64,000 nt of DNA from Lachnospiraceae bacterium (GTDB lineage Bacteria > Bacillota > Clostridia > Lachnospirales > Lachnospiraceae). A program made the translations under genes and the position numbers. The stretch lies in the NCBI GenBank assembly GCA_910574745.1, contig CAJTCE010000008.1, forward strand, positions 61,525-125,524, read 5' to 3'. Shown piece after piece: positions 14,837-23,564 of this stretch. The notes under the pieces were generated by a model that was given only the letters and a program-made list of their open reading frames with translations, was not told the DNA's origin and searched no databases. Within the stretch, counting starts at the first letter, position 1, and every line of letters starts with the position of its first letter.

Positions 14837-15063
14837 TACACGGAAACGAGGTACTAAACGCCTTGTGCATTGCGGAAGTACAGATGCCGGAAGATATGAA
14901 CCGGGAAGCCAGGGCAACGAAAGTAAAACCAATATTCCTTGATGTGTTGGCCGTCAATGCAGATGGGGAAATAGTATCAATCTATGATGAAGCATGGACA
15001 TTCCAGTTTGTGCCCATCATACAGGCACCAATAGCGGCAGGAAACAAAGCGGGTCAGAATTAA
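14803..15063 (+). CDS. hypothetical phage protein
   Basis: An 86-residue protein starting at ATG 14803 after GAAAGGAAAG. It has a mixed strand/helix pattern with no catalytic motif. It is the last gene before the packaging block and is followed by a hairpin with a T-rich tail. Confidence 0.6.
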   Translation: MWNIDVSRFRVIHGNEVLNALCIAEVQMPEDMNREARATKVKPIFLDVLAVNADGEIVSIYDEAWTFQFVPIIQAPIAAGNKAGQN

Positions 15064-15072
15064 AGACCCGCT
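15048..15072 (+). terminator. hairpin at the end of the early operon
   Basis: AGCGGGTC (15048-15055) and GACCCGCT (15065-15072) form an 8-bp perfect stem followed by TATATTATATTAA. The poor T-run suggests partial termination between early genes and the packaging block. Confidence 0.5.
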
Positions 15073-15105
15073 TATATTATATTAACCTTGAAAGGGGATG
15101 AAGCC

Positions 15106-15504
15106 ATGAAAGAATATGCGAAGCCTTTCTATACGTCCGAAGCCTGGAAGAAAACAAGGCTTGCATACATCCAACGGGTAAATGGATTATGTGAAAGATG
15201 CAGAGCATCAGGGGAATTTGTACCGGGGAAGATCGTACACCACAAGAAACATATCACGCCTAAAAATATAAATGACCCACGCATTACACTTTCCTTTAGC
15301 AACCTTGAACTGTTATGCGAAGATTGCCACAACAAGGAACATAAACGGAAAGAAAATACACGCTATACATTTGCGCCGGATGGTTCTTTGCTTCCGCCGG
15401 GGAAAATATCCCCCCGGGGGTGTGATTTTCAAAGGACCGAAAAAGAACCGAGGGAGATACCTAAAAAAAACGCTGAGGGTCGCACGCACATAGAGGGGGG
15501 TTAA
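15106..15504 (+). CDS. HNH endonuclease of the packaging module
   Basis: A 132-residue HNH nuclease. CxxC pairs (CERC and CEDC) bind a structural zinc, and the metal-binding His pair is in IVHHKKHI. The final H lies in CHNKEH. ATG 15106 is preceded by AAAGGGG. HNH genes placed directly before terminase genes are known to assist cohesive-end cleavage in HK97-type phages, so this phage probably packages by a cos mechanism. Confidence 0.88.
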   Translation: MKEYAKPFYTSEAWKKTRLAYIQRVNGLCERCRASGEFVPGKIVHHKKHITPKNINDPRITLSFSNLELLCEDCHNKEHKRKENTRYTFAPDGSLLPPGKISPRGCDFQRTEKEPREIPKKNAEGRTHIEGG

Positions 15505-15507
15505 ATT

Positions 15508-15897
15508 ATGGGAGAAGATGCAAAAACTTCCGAGAAGAAACAACCAAAAAGGCCAAAGATGCTGACAGATGCCAGGATAAAAAAAGAGATCGCAAAACTT
15601 GAACCCATGTTTTCCGGCATTGATGATGAAGACAAGAAAAACCTTGTAAAATCGCTGATTGAAGAAGCTGCCTTTTTGAAAATCGCATGTCTGCAATGCA
15701 AGGCAGAATTGAAAAAAGAGGGGTTGACGGCGGAAACCGTGAACGCTTCACAAAAATTCATTAAGGCCCACCCATCCGCCCAAATTTACGAAAAATATTC
15801 CCGTCAGTATACCCAAATAATCCATACACTGATTGAATATTTACCGCCTAAAGAAAAGAAAAATATAAGCAGACTGGCATCACTTAGGGAAGAATAG
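15508..15897 (+). CDS. terminase small subunit, P27-like
   Basis: A 129-residue helical protein immediately before the large terminase, the usual place for the small subunit that recognises the packaging site. It has a Lys-rich N-terminus and the pattern of P27-family small terminases. ATG 15508 is preceded by AGAGGGGGG. Confidence 0.8.
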   Translation: MGEDAKTSEKKQPKRPKMLTDARIKKEIAKLEPMFSGIDDEDKKNLVKSLIEEAAFLKIACLQCKAELKKEGLTAETVNASQKFIKAHPSAQIYEKYSRQYTQIIHTLIEYLPPKEKKNISRLASLREE

Positions 15898-15901
15898 GTG
15901 C

Positions 15902-17560
15902 ATGGGAAATTATATCTTTGCGTATTGGGAAGCCATACAAAAAGGCCAGGTAACAGTTGGTAAATGGATAAAAATTATCTATCAAATTTTGGTAGAGGGA
16001 TTACAGAACGGGCAATGGACATTCAACGAAAAAAAGGCCAATAAGGCAATAAAATTCATAGAAAATTTTTGCCATCATTCAGAGGGCCGCAACGATTTGT
16101 TGAAGTTGGAATTGTGGCAGAAAGCAATTGTTTCGGCCATATTCGGAATCATGGACCCGTCAACAGGATATAGGCAATTCCGGGAAGTTTTTATTGTTGT
16201 GGCACGGAAAAACGGGAAGTCACTTTTTGCCGCCGCATTATCCGCATACATGGCCTATATTGACGGAGAGTATGGCGCAAAGATTTATTTCCTGGCCCCG
16301 AAACTGGACCAGGCAAATTTAGTTTATGATGCCTTTTATCAGATTGTACAAAGTGATGATGAACTGGATTGCATAACGAAAAAGCGGCAGTCTGATATTT
16401 ATATAAAAGAATATAATACGTCTATCAAAAAGATTGCTTTCAATTCCAAAAAATCGGACGGTTTCAACCCGCAAATGGTAGTCGGGGACGAAATGGAAGC
16501 ATGGCCGGGACAACAGGGAATAGACCAATACGAGGTTATGGCATCCGCAATGGGCGCAAGGAAGCAGCCATTGCTTTTATCCATATCCACCGCAGGAAAG
16601 ATAAATGGCGGGGCATATGACGAACTTATGACACGTTCAACCTCTTTCCTAAAAGGGAATTCCAGGGAAAAACGGATTTTGCCGTTTCTGTATATCATTG
16701 ATGATGTGGAAAAGTGGGACAGCCTGGAAGAGTTGAAGAAATCCAACCCAAATTTGGGCGTGTCCGTTTCGGTGGCGTTTTACGAAGAGCAGATTGCCAT
16801 TGCCAAAGGTTCACTGGCAAAAAAGGCAGAATTCTTGATGAAATATTGCAACATCAAGCAAAACAATTCAATTGCCTGGTTGGATTACATAGATGTGCAT
16901 AAATCCTTTAGCAATATCCATTTTACGCTTGAAAATTTCCGGGGGTGCTATTGTGTGGGAGGAATAGACCTTTCCAGGACAACGGACCTTACCGCCGCAA
17001 GCGTTGTGATTTACAGGAATGGGAAAAACCATATAATCACAAAATTCTTTATGCCGAAAAAAAGGTTTTCGGAAGCCGTGGACGAAGACAATGTGCCATA
17101 CGGCATGTACAAAGAAAAAGGGTTCCTGCAAATATCCGGGGAAAATAAAGTGGATTACAAAGATGTGTACCAATGGTTTATTGACCTTGTGAAAATATAC
17201 AAAATCCGCCCTTTAAAAGTCGGTTATGATAGGTACATGGCGCATGATCTAGTGGATGAAATGGCAATGGCCGGATTCCATATGGATGATGTGTACCAGG
17301 GAACAAACCTAACGCCCATATTGCGGGAATTTGAGGGGGATTTGAAAGATGGAAAATACGATATAGGGGACAACGCACTACTGGAATCACATCTTCTCAA
17401 TGTGGCCGTGGATATAGATATAAATGATTCACGCATGAAGCCCGTAAAACTGGAAAAACGGTTAAGGATTGACGGGGCAATGTCGGTATTTGATGCCTTG
17501 ACGGTAAAAGACAAGTATCATGCGGAGATTGGAAGCAAATTATTAAACCAGGCAGCATAA
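15902..17560 (+). CDS. terminase large subunit
   Basis: A 552-residue packaging motor. The ATPase domain has Walker A ARKNGKS (101-107) and Walker B VVGDE (193-197). The C-terminal nuclease domain carries acidic residues in CVGGIDLSRTTD (about 351-362) and in VGYDR. It pumps DNA into the procapsid and cuts genome ends. It is the YmfN/Terminase_1 type found with HK97-fold siphoviruses. Confidence 0.93.
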   Translation: MGNYIFAYWEAIQKGQVTVGKWIKIIYQILVEGLQNGQWTFNEKKANKAIKFIENFCHHSEGRNDLLKLELWQKAIVSAIFGIMDPSTGYRQFREVFIVVARKNGKSLFAAALSAYMAYIDGEYGAKIYFLAPKLDQANLVYDAFYQIVQSDDELDCITKKRQSDIYIKEYNTSIKKIAFNSKKSDGFNPQMVVGDEMEAWPGQQGIDQYEVMASAMGARKQPLLLSISTAGKINGGAYDELMTRSTSFLKGNSREKRILPFLYIIDDVEKWDSLEELKKSNPNLGVSVSVAFYEEQIAIAKGSLAKKAEFLMKYCNIKQNNSIAWLDYIDVHKSFSNIHFTLENFRGCYCVGGIDLSRTTDLTAASVVIYRNGKNHIITKFFMPKKRFSEAVDEDNVPYGMYKEKGFLQISGENKVDYKDVYQWFIDLVKIYKIRPLKVGYDRYMAHDLVDEMAMAGFHMDDVYQGTNLTPILREFEGDLKDGKYDIGDNALLESHLLNVAVDIDINDSRMKPVKLEKRLRIDGAMSVFDALTVKDKYHAEIGSKLLNQAA

Positions 17561-17620
17561 AGGGAAGCATCCGGCAGCAGGATAAAACGGGTCAGAATTG
17601 GAACAATGAAATAATTACAA

Positions 17621-17654
17621 TGGGCTTGTGGGTAAAACCATGAGCCTATTTTTT
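17621..17654 (+). terminator. hairpin with T-run upstream of the portal gene
   Basis: TGGGCTTGTGG (17621-17631), loop GTAAAA, CCATGAGCCTA (17638-17648) pair over 11 positions with three G-U pairs, followed by six T. It lies in the 135-base gap between terminase and portal, inside the late operon. It could reduce read-through or be bypassed by an antiterminator. The gap also has one GGCAGCAGG copy (17573-17581). Confidence 0.6.
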
Positions 17655-17695
17655 ACGGAAAGGGGGTAAATGATACGGGAATAATTGCAAATGTT

Positions 17696-18952
17696 ATGAA
17701 TGTATTCCGTGCGAAGTACAGGCCGCTTTTTTTCAGCCGTGGGGAATATACGCCAACCGGGACATTACAGGACAGCGACATAGTGGGAGCCATTGCGGAT
17801 GCCATTGCAAAGAACGTGGGAAAGCTAAAACCCCAGGTTATACGCTATGACGAAAAAGGGATGGTTATAAAAAATGACAGCTTGGCACGCCTTTTGGCAT
17901 TAAGACCATGCCCGGAAATGTCAACCTATGATTTTCTGTACCGTATTGCATCAGACCTGGTTTATACCTCAAATTCTTTTTCCGTGATTTTTTACAATGA
18001 GGATTTTACAAGGGTCAAAAGTATACAGCCCATACAGACAAAGGATTTTCGGATATTCGTTGATGACAACAACAATATTCTTTTCCGCTTCCGTTGGGAA
18101 TTTGACGGGAAATATTACACCGTGCCTTACCAGATGGTAATACACATCAAAGCAAGGTTTAACAAAAAAAGATTCATGGGGACACCCCCGGACTTGCAGT
18201 TGAAAAGCCCGCTTGACCTTATAGAAACATCCGGGGAAATGATAAAGAACCTTGTTAAAAATTCGGGCACATTGGGCGGCTATCTGAAATACAACAATTT
18301 TGCGGATGATGAAGAACTGAAAAGAAAAACCAAAGAATTCATGGAAGCATACATGAACGCTTCCAATGCCGGAGGGCTTGCGGCACTTGACAGTACATAC
18401 GAATTCAAGGAATTAAAGCAGTCGGCACCGTCATTCCCAACCGCACAGATCGGGTTCTTGCGTGAAAATATTTACCGCTATTATGGCACAAATGAAAAAA
18501 TCCTAACATCAACATTCAGTGAAAGCGAATGGAACGCATTTTATGAAAACGTGATTGAACCTATTGCAATACAGCTTTCCCTTGAATGTATGTTCAAACT
18601 GCTGACAGAAAGGGAAATTTCATTCGGGAATAAAATCATATTCACGGCAAACCGCTTACAATATGCCACTTTGCAAACCCGTTCATCTATCGGCGGGGAA
18701 ATGTTCGACAGGGGGGCAATAACAATCAATGAATACCGTGAGTTGCTTTACTATGAACCGATTGAGGACGGGGATGTAAGAATGGTTTCCCTTAACTATG
18801 TCAAGGCCGGGGACCAAAGCCAATACCAGGTAGGAAGTGACGGGGACGGTTCCGGCGGGGACGAAGACCAGGAAGCGGAAAGCAAAGCGAGGAAAGCCGT
18901 CTATATTGCCTATATTCAGACCAAAAAGAAAGGGGGAATGGGGGTTGGATGA
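17696..18952 (+). CDS. portal protein
   Basis: A 418-residue portal subunit forming the dodecameric ring through which DNA passes; HK97-type by content and place. The body is followed by an acidic, low-complexity tail (about 380-400). ATG 17696 has no close ribosome site. The strong AAAGGGGG at 17660-17666 instead serves a four-codon frame (ATG 17670 to TAA 17684), so translation may be coupled to that leader or start at a non-standard codon. It overlaps the protease gene by 8 bases. Confidence 0.9.
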   Translation: MNVFRAKYRPLFFSRGEYTPTGTLQDSDIVGAIADAIAKNVGKLKPQVIRYDEKGMVIKNDSLARLLALRPCPEMSTYDFLYRIASDLVYTSNSFSVIFYNEDFTRVKSIQPIQTKDFRIFVDDNNNILFRFRWEFDGKYYTVPYQMVIHIKARFNKKRFMGTPPDLQLKSPLDLIETSGEMIKNLVKNSGTLGGYLKYNNFADDEELKRKTKEFMEAYMNASNAGGLAALDSTYEFKELKQSAPSFPTAQIGFLRENIYRYYGTNEKILTSTFSESEWNAFYENVIEPIAIQLSLECMFKLLTEREISFGNKIIFTANRLQYATLQTRSSIGGEMFDRGAITINEYRELLYYEPIEDGDVRMVSLNYVKAGDQSQYQVGSDGDGSGGDEDQEAESKARKAVYIAYIQTKKKGGMGVG

Positions 18953-19673
18953 ACTTCTTAAAAAACTGTTTACATTCAAGAATGAAACGGCCACAAGTGC
19001 AGACCTGTACTTTTACGGGGACATAGTTTCGGATTGGTGGGGAGCGTGGCAGGATGAAGACCAATACCCGGATGCTGTAAAGAACTTCCTGGCAGAACAC
19101 CAGGGGAAAGACTTAAACATCTATATCAATTCCGGCGGCGGTTCCGTGTTTGCAGGAATAGCCATTTACAACATGTTGAAACGCCACAACGGAAAGAAAA
19201 CGGTTTTCGTGGATGCACTGGCCGGGTCCATTGCGTCAGTGATCGCCTTTGCCGGGGACCGGGTTGTTATTCCGTCAAATTCTTTTTTGATGATTCATAA
19301 GCCGTGGGCAAGTTGCGTGGGAAATTCGGATGATTTGCGGAAAATGGCGGATGATTTGGAAGCCGTGGAAACCGGGATTCTGAATATCTATGAAGAGCAT
19401 TTGAAAGAGGGCGTTTCCATTGACACCATCAAGGAAATGTTGGCGGCGGAAACGTGGTTAAACGGGCAGCAGGCGGCGGAATATTTCAATGTGGAGATCG
19501 GGGAAGAAAAGGCCATTGCGGCAGCAGTTACCGAGGAAACAAGGAAATTCTGCAAGGCTATCCCGGAAGAAATACTGGCCCGGAAGCAGGCACAGGAGAA
19601 AGCCCTGGAAGAAAAAGACCAGGAAAAGAGAAATGATATTGCAAAGATGGCAATTGCCGCAATGGCAATTTAG
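18945..19673 (+). CDS. ClpP-type capsid maturation protease
   Basis: A 242-residue serine protease of the ClpP fold. The catalytic Ser is in DALAGSIAS and the His in FLMIHKPW, and INSGGGSV forms the oxyanion region. It processes the capsid precursor during head maturation. I choose TTG 18945, with AAAGGGGG 8 bases upstream; the frame is open further back but overlaps portal coding. The C-terminus is a Lys/Glu coiled coil. Confidence 0.9.
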   Translation: MDELLKKLFTFKNETATSADLYFYGDIVSDWWGAWQDEDQYPDAVKNFLAEHQGKDLNIYINSGGGSVFAGIAIYNMLKRHNGKKTVFVDALAGSIASVIAFAGDRVVIPSNSFLMIHKPWASCVGNSDDLRKMADDLEAVETGILNIYEEHLKEGVSIDTIKEMLAAETWLNGQQAAEYFNVEIGEEKAIAAAVTEETRKFCKAIPEEILARKQAQEKALEEKDQEKRNDIAKMAIAAMAI

Positions 19674-19693
19674 CACTGAAAGGAGAAAAGACC

Positions 19694-20914
19694 ATGACAA
19701 GAGAAGAGTTAATGAAAATGTCCAAAAAGGACCTTAAAGCCCGCCTGGTGGCACTCAACAAGGAAGCCCAGGCAAAAGCGGGGGAAGAGTTACAGAAAAT
19801 TATGGATGAAGCCAAAGAAATTTCCGGCATCATGGCGGACATTGCAAACCGGGAAGCACTGGCCGGGATGATACAGGACGGAACCGAAGACCCGGAACCC
19901 ACAACGGGAGAGGGAGAAGAGGGAAACGAACCGCAGAACCAGGCCCGCACGAAATCCGGCAAAGCGTTAAAGGATGGAAAAAGCGTCAGATACAAGGCAA
20001 AGACCCTGGCAACGCCTATGAATACCCTTACAACCGCCACGGGCGTTGTGATGCCGAAGCATACAAGCCCGGATATTGCCCCCACTTTCAACAATGTTTC
20101 TTCCCTCATTGACCGGGTGCATACCGTTCCGCTTCCCGGCGGAGAAAGCTATCAGCGGCCTTTTGTGAAGTCTTACGGGGACGGCGCAGGAAGCACGGAG
20201 GAAAGTGCGGATTACAACACATCCGAACCCACTTTTGGATATTCGGATATTGTCCGGGAAAAAATCACGGCATATGCGGAAGAGCCAGAGGAAATGCAGA
20301 AATTGCCGGATGCGGATTATGACGGGGTTGTTGAAGAATCCGTTGTGCGCTCCATCAAGCGTTACGCTTCCAGGCAGATTTTGATCGGGCCGGGCGGGAC
20401 CGGGAAATTCCGGGGGATTTTCTACAACCCGGAGAAAGAGGCGGATGATATTATAGACCGTTCCACGGACATTGAAAGCATTACCGCCGTTGATGATGGG
20501 ACCCTGGATGAAATCATCTATTCATACGGCGGGGATGAAGACGTGGAAGACATTGCCGTTCTGATTCTCAATAAAAAGGACTTGAAAAAATTTGCAAAAT
20601 TGAGGGACAAACAGGGCCGTAAGGTTTACACAATCGTAAACCACGGGAACACGGGAACCATTGACGAAGTGCCTTATATCATCAATTCCGCCTGTGGCGA
20701 GATCGGGAAAACGGCGGGGGCGTATTGCATGGCCTATGGCCCGCTTAGCAATTATGAGGTAGCAATCTTTTCGGATATTGATGCACAGAAGTCCACGGAA
20801 TACAAATTCAAACAGGGGCAGATCGCCTATAAAGCATCCGTATTCATGGGTGGGAACGTGGTTGCCAAAAACGGTTTTATCCGTGTGAAGAATAAGGCGG
20901 CAGCAGGCGCATAA
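19694..20914 (+). CDS. HK97-type major capsid protein
   Basis: A 406-residue capsid subunit. Residues 1 to about 105 are a charged coiled-coil delta-like region expected to be removed by the protease. The HK97 fold begins near the basic KSVRYKAKTLA stretch. Typical elements follow, such as LIGPGGTGKFRGI and the C-terminal MAYGPLSNYEVAIF. It has good spacing from the protease gene and ATG after GAAAGGAGA. Confidence 0.92.
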   Translation: MTREELMKMSKKDLKARLVALNKEAQAKAGEELQKIMDEAKEISGIMADIANREALAGMIQDGTEDPEPTTGEGEEGNEPQNQARTKSGKALKDGKSVRYKAKTLATPMNTLTTATGVVMPKHTSPDIAPTFNNVSSLIDRVHTVPLPGGESYQRPFVKSYGDGAGSTEESADYNTSEPTFGYSDIVREKITAYAEEPEEMQKLPDADYDGVVEESVVRSIKRYASRQILIGPGGTGKFRGIFYNPEKEADDIIDRSTDIESITAVDDGTLDEIIYSYGGDEDVEDIAVLILNKKDLKKFAKLRDKQGRKVYTIVNHGNTGTIDEVPYIINSACGEIGKTAGAYCMAYGPLSNYEVAIFSDIDAQKSTEYKFKQGQIAYKASVFMGGNVVAKNGFIRVKNKAAAGA

Positions 20915-20935
20915 AGCGGGAAAGGCAACCAGGGC

Positions 20936-21241
20936 ATGACAAAAAAAGAACTGATTGAAAAAGCAAAATTGCGGGTGCGGAAAATGTCAACCGACAAACT
21001 GGATGATGACCTGGGGCAGCTTGTAGAAGTTGCCCTGGCCGATTTGTCCAGGGTCGGGGTCCACGAAAGCCATTTAAAAAATATCAGAAATCCCTTGCTT
21101 GTGGAAGCCGTCCTGCTGTATGCAAGTGCTAATTTTGGCAGCCCGGAAAACCGGGCCGCCCTTATGGCATCTTATGACATGATGCTGACAAAAATCAAAG
21201 GGGGCGGATTCCATAGAAGTAAAAGTTGCGAAGCTGATTAA
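20936..21241 (+). CDS. head-tail connector, gp6-like
   Basis: A 101-residue helical protein placed right after the capsid gene, as for gp6/Gp15-type connectors that join portal and tail. ATG 20936. The 3' end overlaps the next gene in another frame by about 29 bases. Confidence 0.75.
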   Translation: MTKKELIEKAKLRVRKMSTDKLDDDLGQLVEVALADLSRVGVHESHLKNIRNPLLVEAVLLYASANFGSPENRAALMASYDMMLTKIKGGGFHRSKSCEAD

Positions 21242-21494
21242 AAAGAAAAACCAGTCAGAATTTTTGGAAACGGAAGTATTTGCGGACTGTTACCCGGTGG
21301 GGCGGGATGAATTCAACATTGCAGGACAGAACGGGTACAAGCCGTCTTTCCGGGCGGATGTTTGGGGGTTTGAATATAACGAGCATCCATTTATTGAGAT
21401 CGAGGGAACCCGCTATGACATTTACAGGACATACGGCCCGAAGCCGAACGGGAAAATTGAACTTTACGCAAGCGAAAGGACAGGGAAGAAATAG
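21213..21494 (+). CDS. head-tail adaptor, probable AUA start
   Basis: A 93-residue head closure protein if translation starts at ATA 21213. AAAGGGGG (21197-21204) sits 8 bases upstream. The in-frame stop at 21186 excludes a longer form, and no ATG, GTG or TTG occurs before TTG 21264, which lacks a ribosome site and would remove a conserved-looking basic N-terminus (EVKVAKLIKKK). The body matches phage head-tail adaptors by size and position. The stop overlaps the next GTG by 1 base. Confidence 0.75.
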   Translation: MEVKVAKLIKKKNQSEFLETEVFADCYPVGRDEFNIAGQNGYKPSFRADVWGFEYNEHPFIEIEGTRYDIYRTYGPKPNGKIELYASERTGKK

Positions 21495-21880
21495 TGGCGG
21501 ATTCCGTAAAAATTGAAAACCTTGCCAATGAACTTGCCGCAGCGATTGCGGATTATTCCGAAGAATTGACAGAAGCAGTTATGAAAGCCATTGAAGAGGA
21601 AACAAAAGACGCTGTAAAGGCACTGAATACAGAAAGCCCGAAACTTACAGGAAGTTATGAGAAAGGATGGACCGCAAAAAAGAGTTATTCCGGGAAGTAT
21701 TCAAAGGTAAACACTATCCACAACAAAACGGATTATCAGCTTACACACCTTTTGGAATTTGGACACGCAAAGAGGGGCGGCGGCAGGGTGGCACCCAAAC
21801 GGCATATAAAGCCAATAGAAACACGGACAATTGAAAATCTAACAAGAAAGGTGGAGAGTGCGGCACATGGTAACAGTTGA
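21494..21880 (+). CDS. tail component, HK97 gp10-like
   Basis: A 128-residue protein of the HK97 gp10 type. An N-terminal helix is followed by the usual LTGSYEKGW segment and FGHAKRGGG, then the PKRHIKP motif. It takes part in tail completion. GTG 21494 overlaps the preceding stop (TAGTG). It overlaps the next gene by about 14 bases. Confidence 0.85.
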   Translation: MADSVKIENLANELAAAIADYSEELTEAVMKAIEEETKDAVKALNTESPKLTGSYEKGWTAKKSYSGKYSKVNTIHNKTDYQLTHLLEFGHAKRGGGRVAPKRHIKPIETRTIENLTRKVESAAHGNS

Positions 21881-22232
21881 AAAACTGATTGAACGGGCAA
21901 AAGCGGTAGGATTACCCATTGCCTATATGGCATTTGAGGAAACCGAGGAATCCCCGGTGCCACCCCCGCCGTATTTAGTGTATCTGATTCCGCACCAAAA
22001 GAAGCGTGGGGCGGATGTGAAGAACAATATCAAAGAAACGGATTTTTCACTGGAATTATACACGGACAAATTTGCACTTGACCGGGAAGATTTGGAAGAA
22101 ATGGTGGAAGAAAAAGTTTTTTTTGATGTGGAAACGGAAAAATACGTTGCACCGATTGAAAGCGAAAATATGGTGCAATCCGCCTGGGAAGTAAATGGGC
22201 TGATTCAGAAGTTGAAAGGAGTAAAAAAGTAA
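21867..22232 (+). CDS. tail terminator/completion protein
   Basis: A 121-residue protein between the gp10-like gene and the tail tube gene, the place of the tail terminator. It contains a Pro-rich loop (PVPPPPYLVYL). The start is ATG 21867 or GTG 21858. Its stop overlaps the tail tube ATG (TAATG). Confidence 0.7.
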   Translation: MVTVEKLIERAKAVGLPIAYMAFEETEESPVPPPPYLVYLIPHQKKRGADVKNNIKETDFSLELYTDKFALDREDLEEMVEEKVFFDVETEKYVAPIESENMVQSAWEVNGLIQKLKGVKK

Positions 22233-22837
22233 TGGATGGAGAAAGAATTGTTTTAGGAAGCGGCTATTTGTACGTTACCGAGTTTGACAGCAAGGAAAAG
22301 AAAATACCCGAGAATGCGGAGATCGAAAAAGAAGAAAACCTTTTGGGACTTATCCAGGGCGGGGCGGAAGTGACCTATAAACCGTCATACTATGAAGCCA
22401 AAGACGATATGGGCAAGGTTTCAAAAACCATATTGACGGAAGAAGAAGCAACCATGAAATCCGGGATTATGACCTGGTGCGGGAAAACCCTGGAAAAACT
22501 TTGCGAAACCGCAAGGGTTGAAGAGGACAAGCAGAAAAAGACCCGCACGGTAAAGATCGGCGGAGTTGGAAACGCAACGGGCAAAAAGTATGTGATTCAT
22601 TTTGTACATAAGGACGAAACGGACGGGGATATTCGGGTTACTATCGTTGGCAACAACCAGGCCGGATTTTCTTTTGCGTTTGCAAAGGACAAGGAAACTG
22701 TAATTGATGCTGAATTCAAGGCGGCACCACAGGACAGCGAGGGCACGTTGATTCTCTATGAAGAGGAAATGATCGGGGAGGAAGAAACAGGCGGAACGGG
22801 GGAAACGGGAAGCCCGGAAGAACCCGCCGGACAGTAG
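22232..22837 (+). CDS. major tail tube protein
   Basis: A 201-residue beta-rich protein, the building block of the non-contractile tail tube. Position between tail completion and chaperone genes, a strand-rich pattern and a Gly/Glu/Thr-rich disordered C-terminus are typical. ATG 22232 is coupled to the previous stop. Confidence 0.82.
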   Translation: MDGERIVLGSGYLYVTEFDSKEKKIPENAEIEKEENLLGLIQGGAEVTYKPSYYEAKDDMGKVSKTILTEEEATMKSGIMTWCGKTLEKLCETARVEEDKQKKTRTVKIGGVGNATGKKYVIHFVHKDETDGDIRVTIVGNNQAGFSFAFAKDKETVIDAEFKAAPQDSEGTLILYEEEMIGEEETGGTGETGSPEEPAGQ

Positions 22838-22899
22838 CAAAAGAGCCATCTAGGGCATTGCCCGGGCGGCTATCCATTTAAGAAAGTGAGGAAAAAAGA

Positions 22900-23283
22900 A
22901 TGGCAGTAGTAGCCTTTAATTGTAACAAAATCAAGCATACTTATTGGCCTTTTACGTTCAAGGACACCGAGGACGAAACCGGGAAGATTCCCGGCAAAAA
23001 AATCATGGTGCGTATGCCATCTAAAGGGACATTTGAAAAAATACAGGATTTCCAGGAGATCGCAGAAATGGACGAAAGCGAAATCCGGGCAGCAGGCGTT
23101 ATTGATTCCTTGCACGCACTCATTGCGGAAATACTCAATAATAACCTGGAAAATCCGAACCCCAAAAAGCCGAAAAAGCCGGTCCGGGTGGATGATTTGG
23201 AAAATTATGATATTGAAGAATGTATCGCAATTCTGAACGCTTACACAACTTTCATGGATGAATTAAAGACGGACCCAAACTAA
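22900..23283 (+). CDS. tail assembly chaperone G
   Basis: A 127-residue chaperone for the tape measure protein. It is located between tail tube and tape measure, as in lambda and HK97. It ends GAC-CCA-AAC-TAA; the heptamer CCCAAAC (23274-23280) is read in the X-XXY-YYZ register immediately before the stop, so a fraction of ribosomes probably shifts to -1 and makes the longer GT form. Confidence 0.82.
   Translation: MAVVAFNCNKIKHTYWPFTFKDTEDETGKIPGKKIMVRMPSKGTFEKIQDFQEIAEMDESEIRAAGVIDSLHALIAEILNNNLENPNPKKPKKPVRVDDLENYDIEECIAILNAYTTFMDELKTDPN
23274..23280 (+). promoter_or_regulatory. -1 ribosomal frameshift site
   Basis: C-CCA-AAC is a proper slippery heptamer in the frame of gene G, followed directly by TAA. 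A -1 slip continues into the open frame up to 23561. The -1 frame is open only from 23262, so the shift must occur in this short window. Confidence 0.75.
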
Positions 23284-23285
23284 AG

Positions 23286-23561
23286 ATGCCCTTTTACCCC
23301 AGGGAAGAGGGCGAAAGGGGTATTCCATACACATTGAAAACCCGTGGGGAAAAACTTGTGATGGACTATTGCCATTTAAACATTGCCCAGGTGCAGGAAT
23401 TGCCAATAGACACCTATTTGTTTTTGATGCGGGAAGCCATGATCTATGAAAACAGCCAGACGGAAGAGGGCCGGGAATACCTACATAATTGTTGGAGAAT
23501 CGAACAGACGAAGCCGGACAGAAAGGCAATCCGGGAAAATTTCCGAAAGAAAGGGGGTTAA
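23286..23561 (+). CDS. tail assembly chaperone T domain (GT fusion)
   Basis: A 91-codon frame lying in -1 relation to gene G and starting right after it. It is probably the T part of the G-T fusion (about 220 residues, 22900-23561) that binds the tape measure and recruits tube protein. An ATG at 23286 exists but lacks a ribosome site. The end is 3 bases before the tape measure start. Confidence 0.78.
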   Translation: MPFYPREEGERGIPYTLKTRGEKLVMDYCHLNIAQVQELPIDTYLFLMREAMIYENSQTEEGREYLHNCWRIEQTKPDRKAIRENFRKKGG

Positions 23562-23564
23562 ATT

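Noticed and set aside
15106..15504. Free-standing homing endonuclease
   Set aside because: Position directly before the terminase genes fits the packaging-associated HNH protein better.
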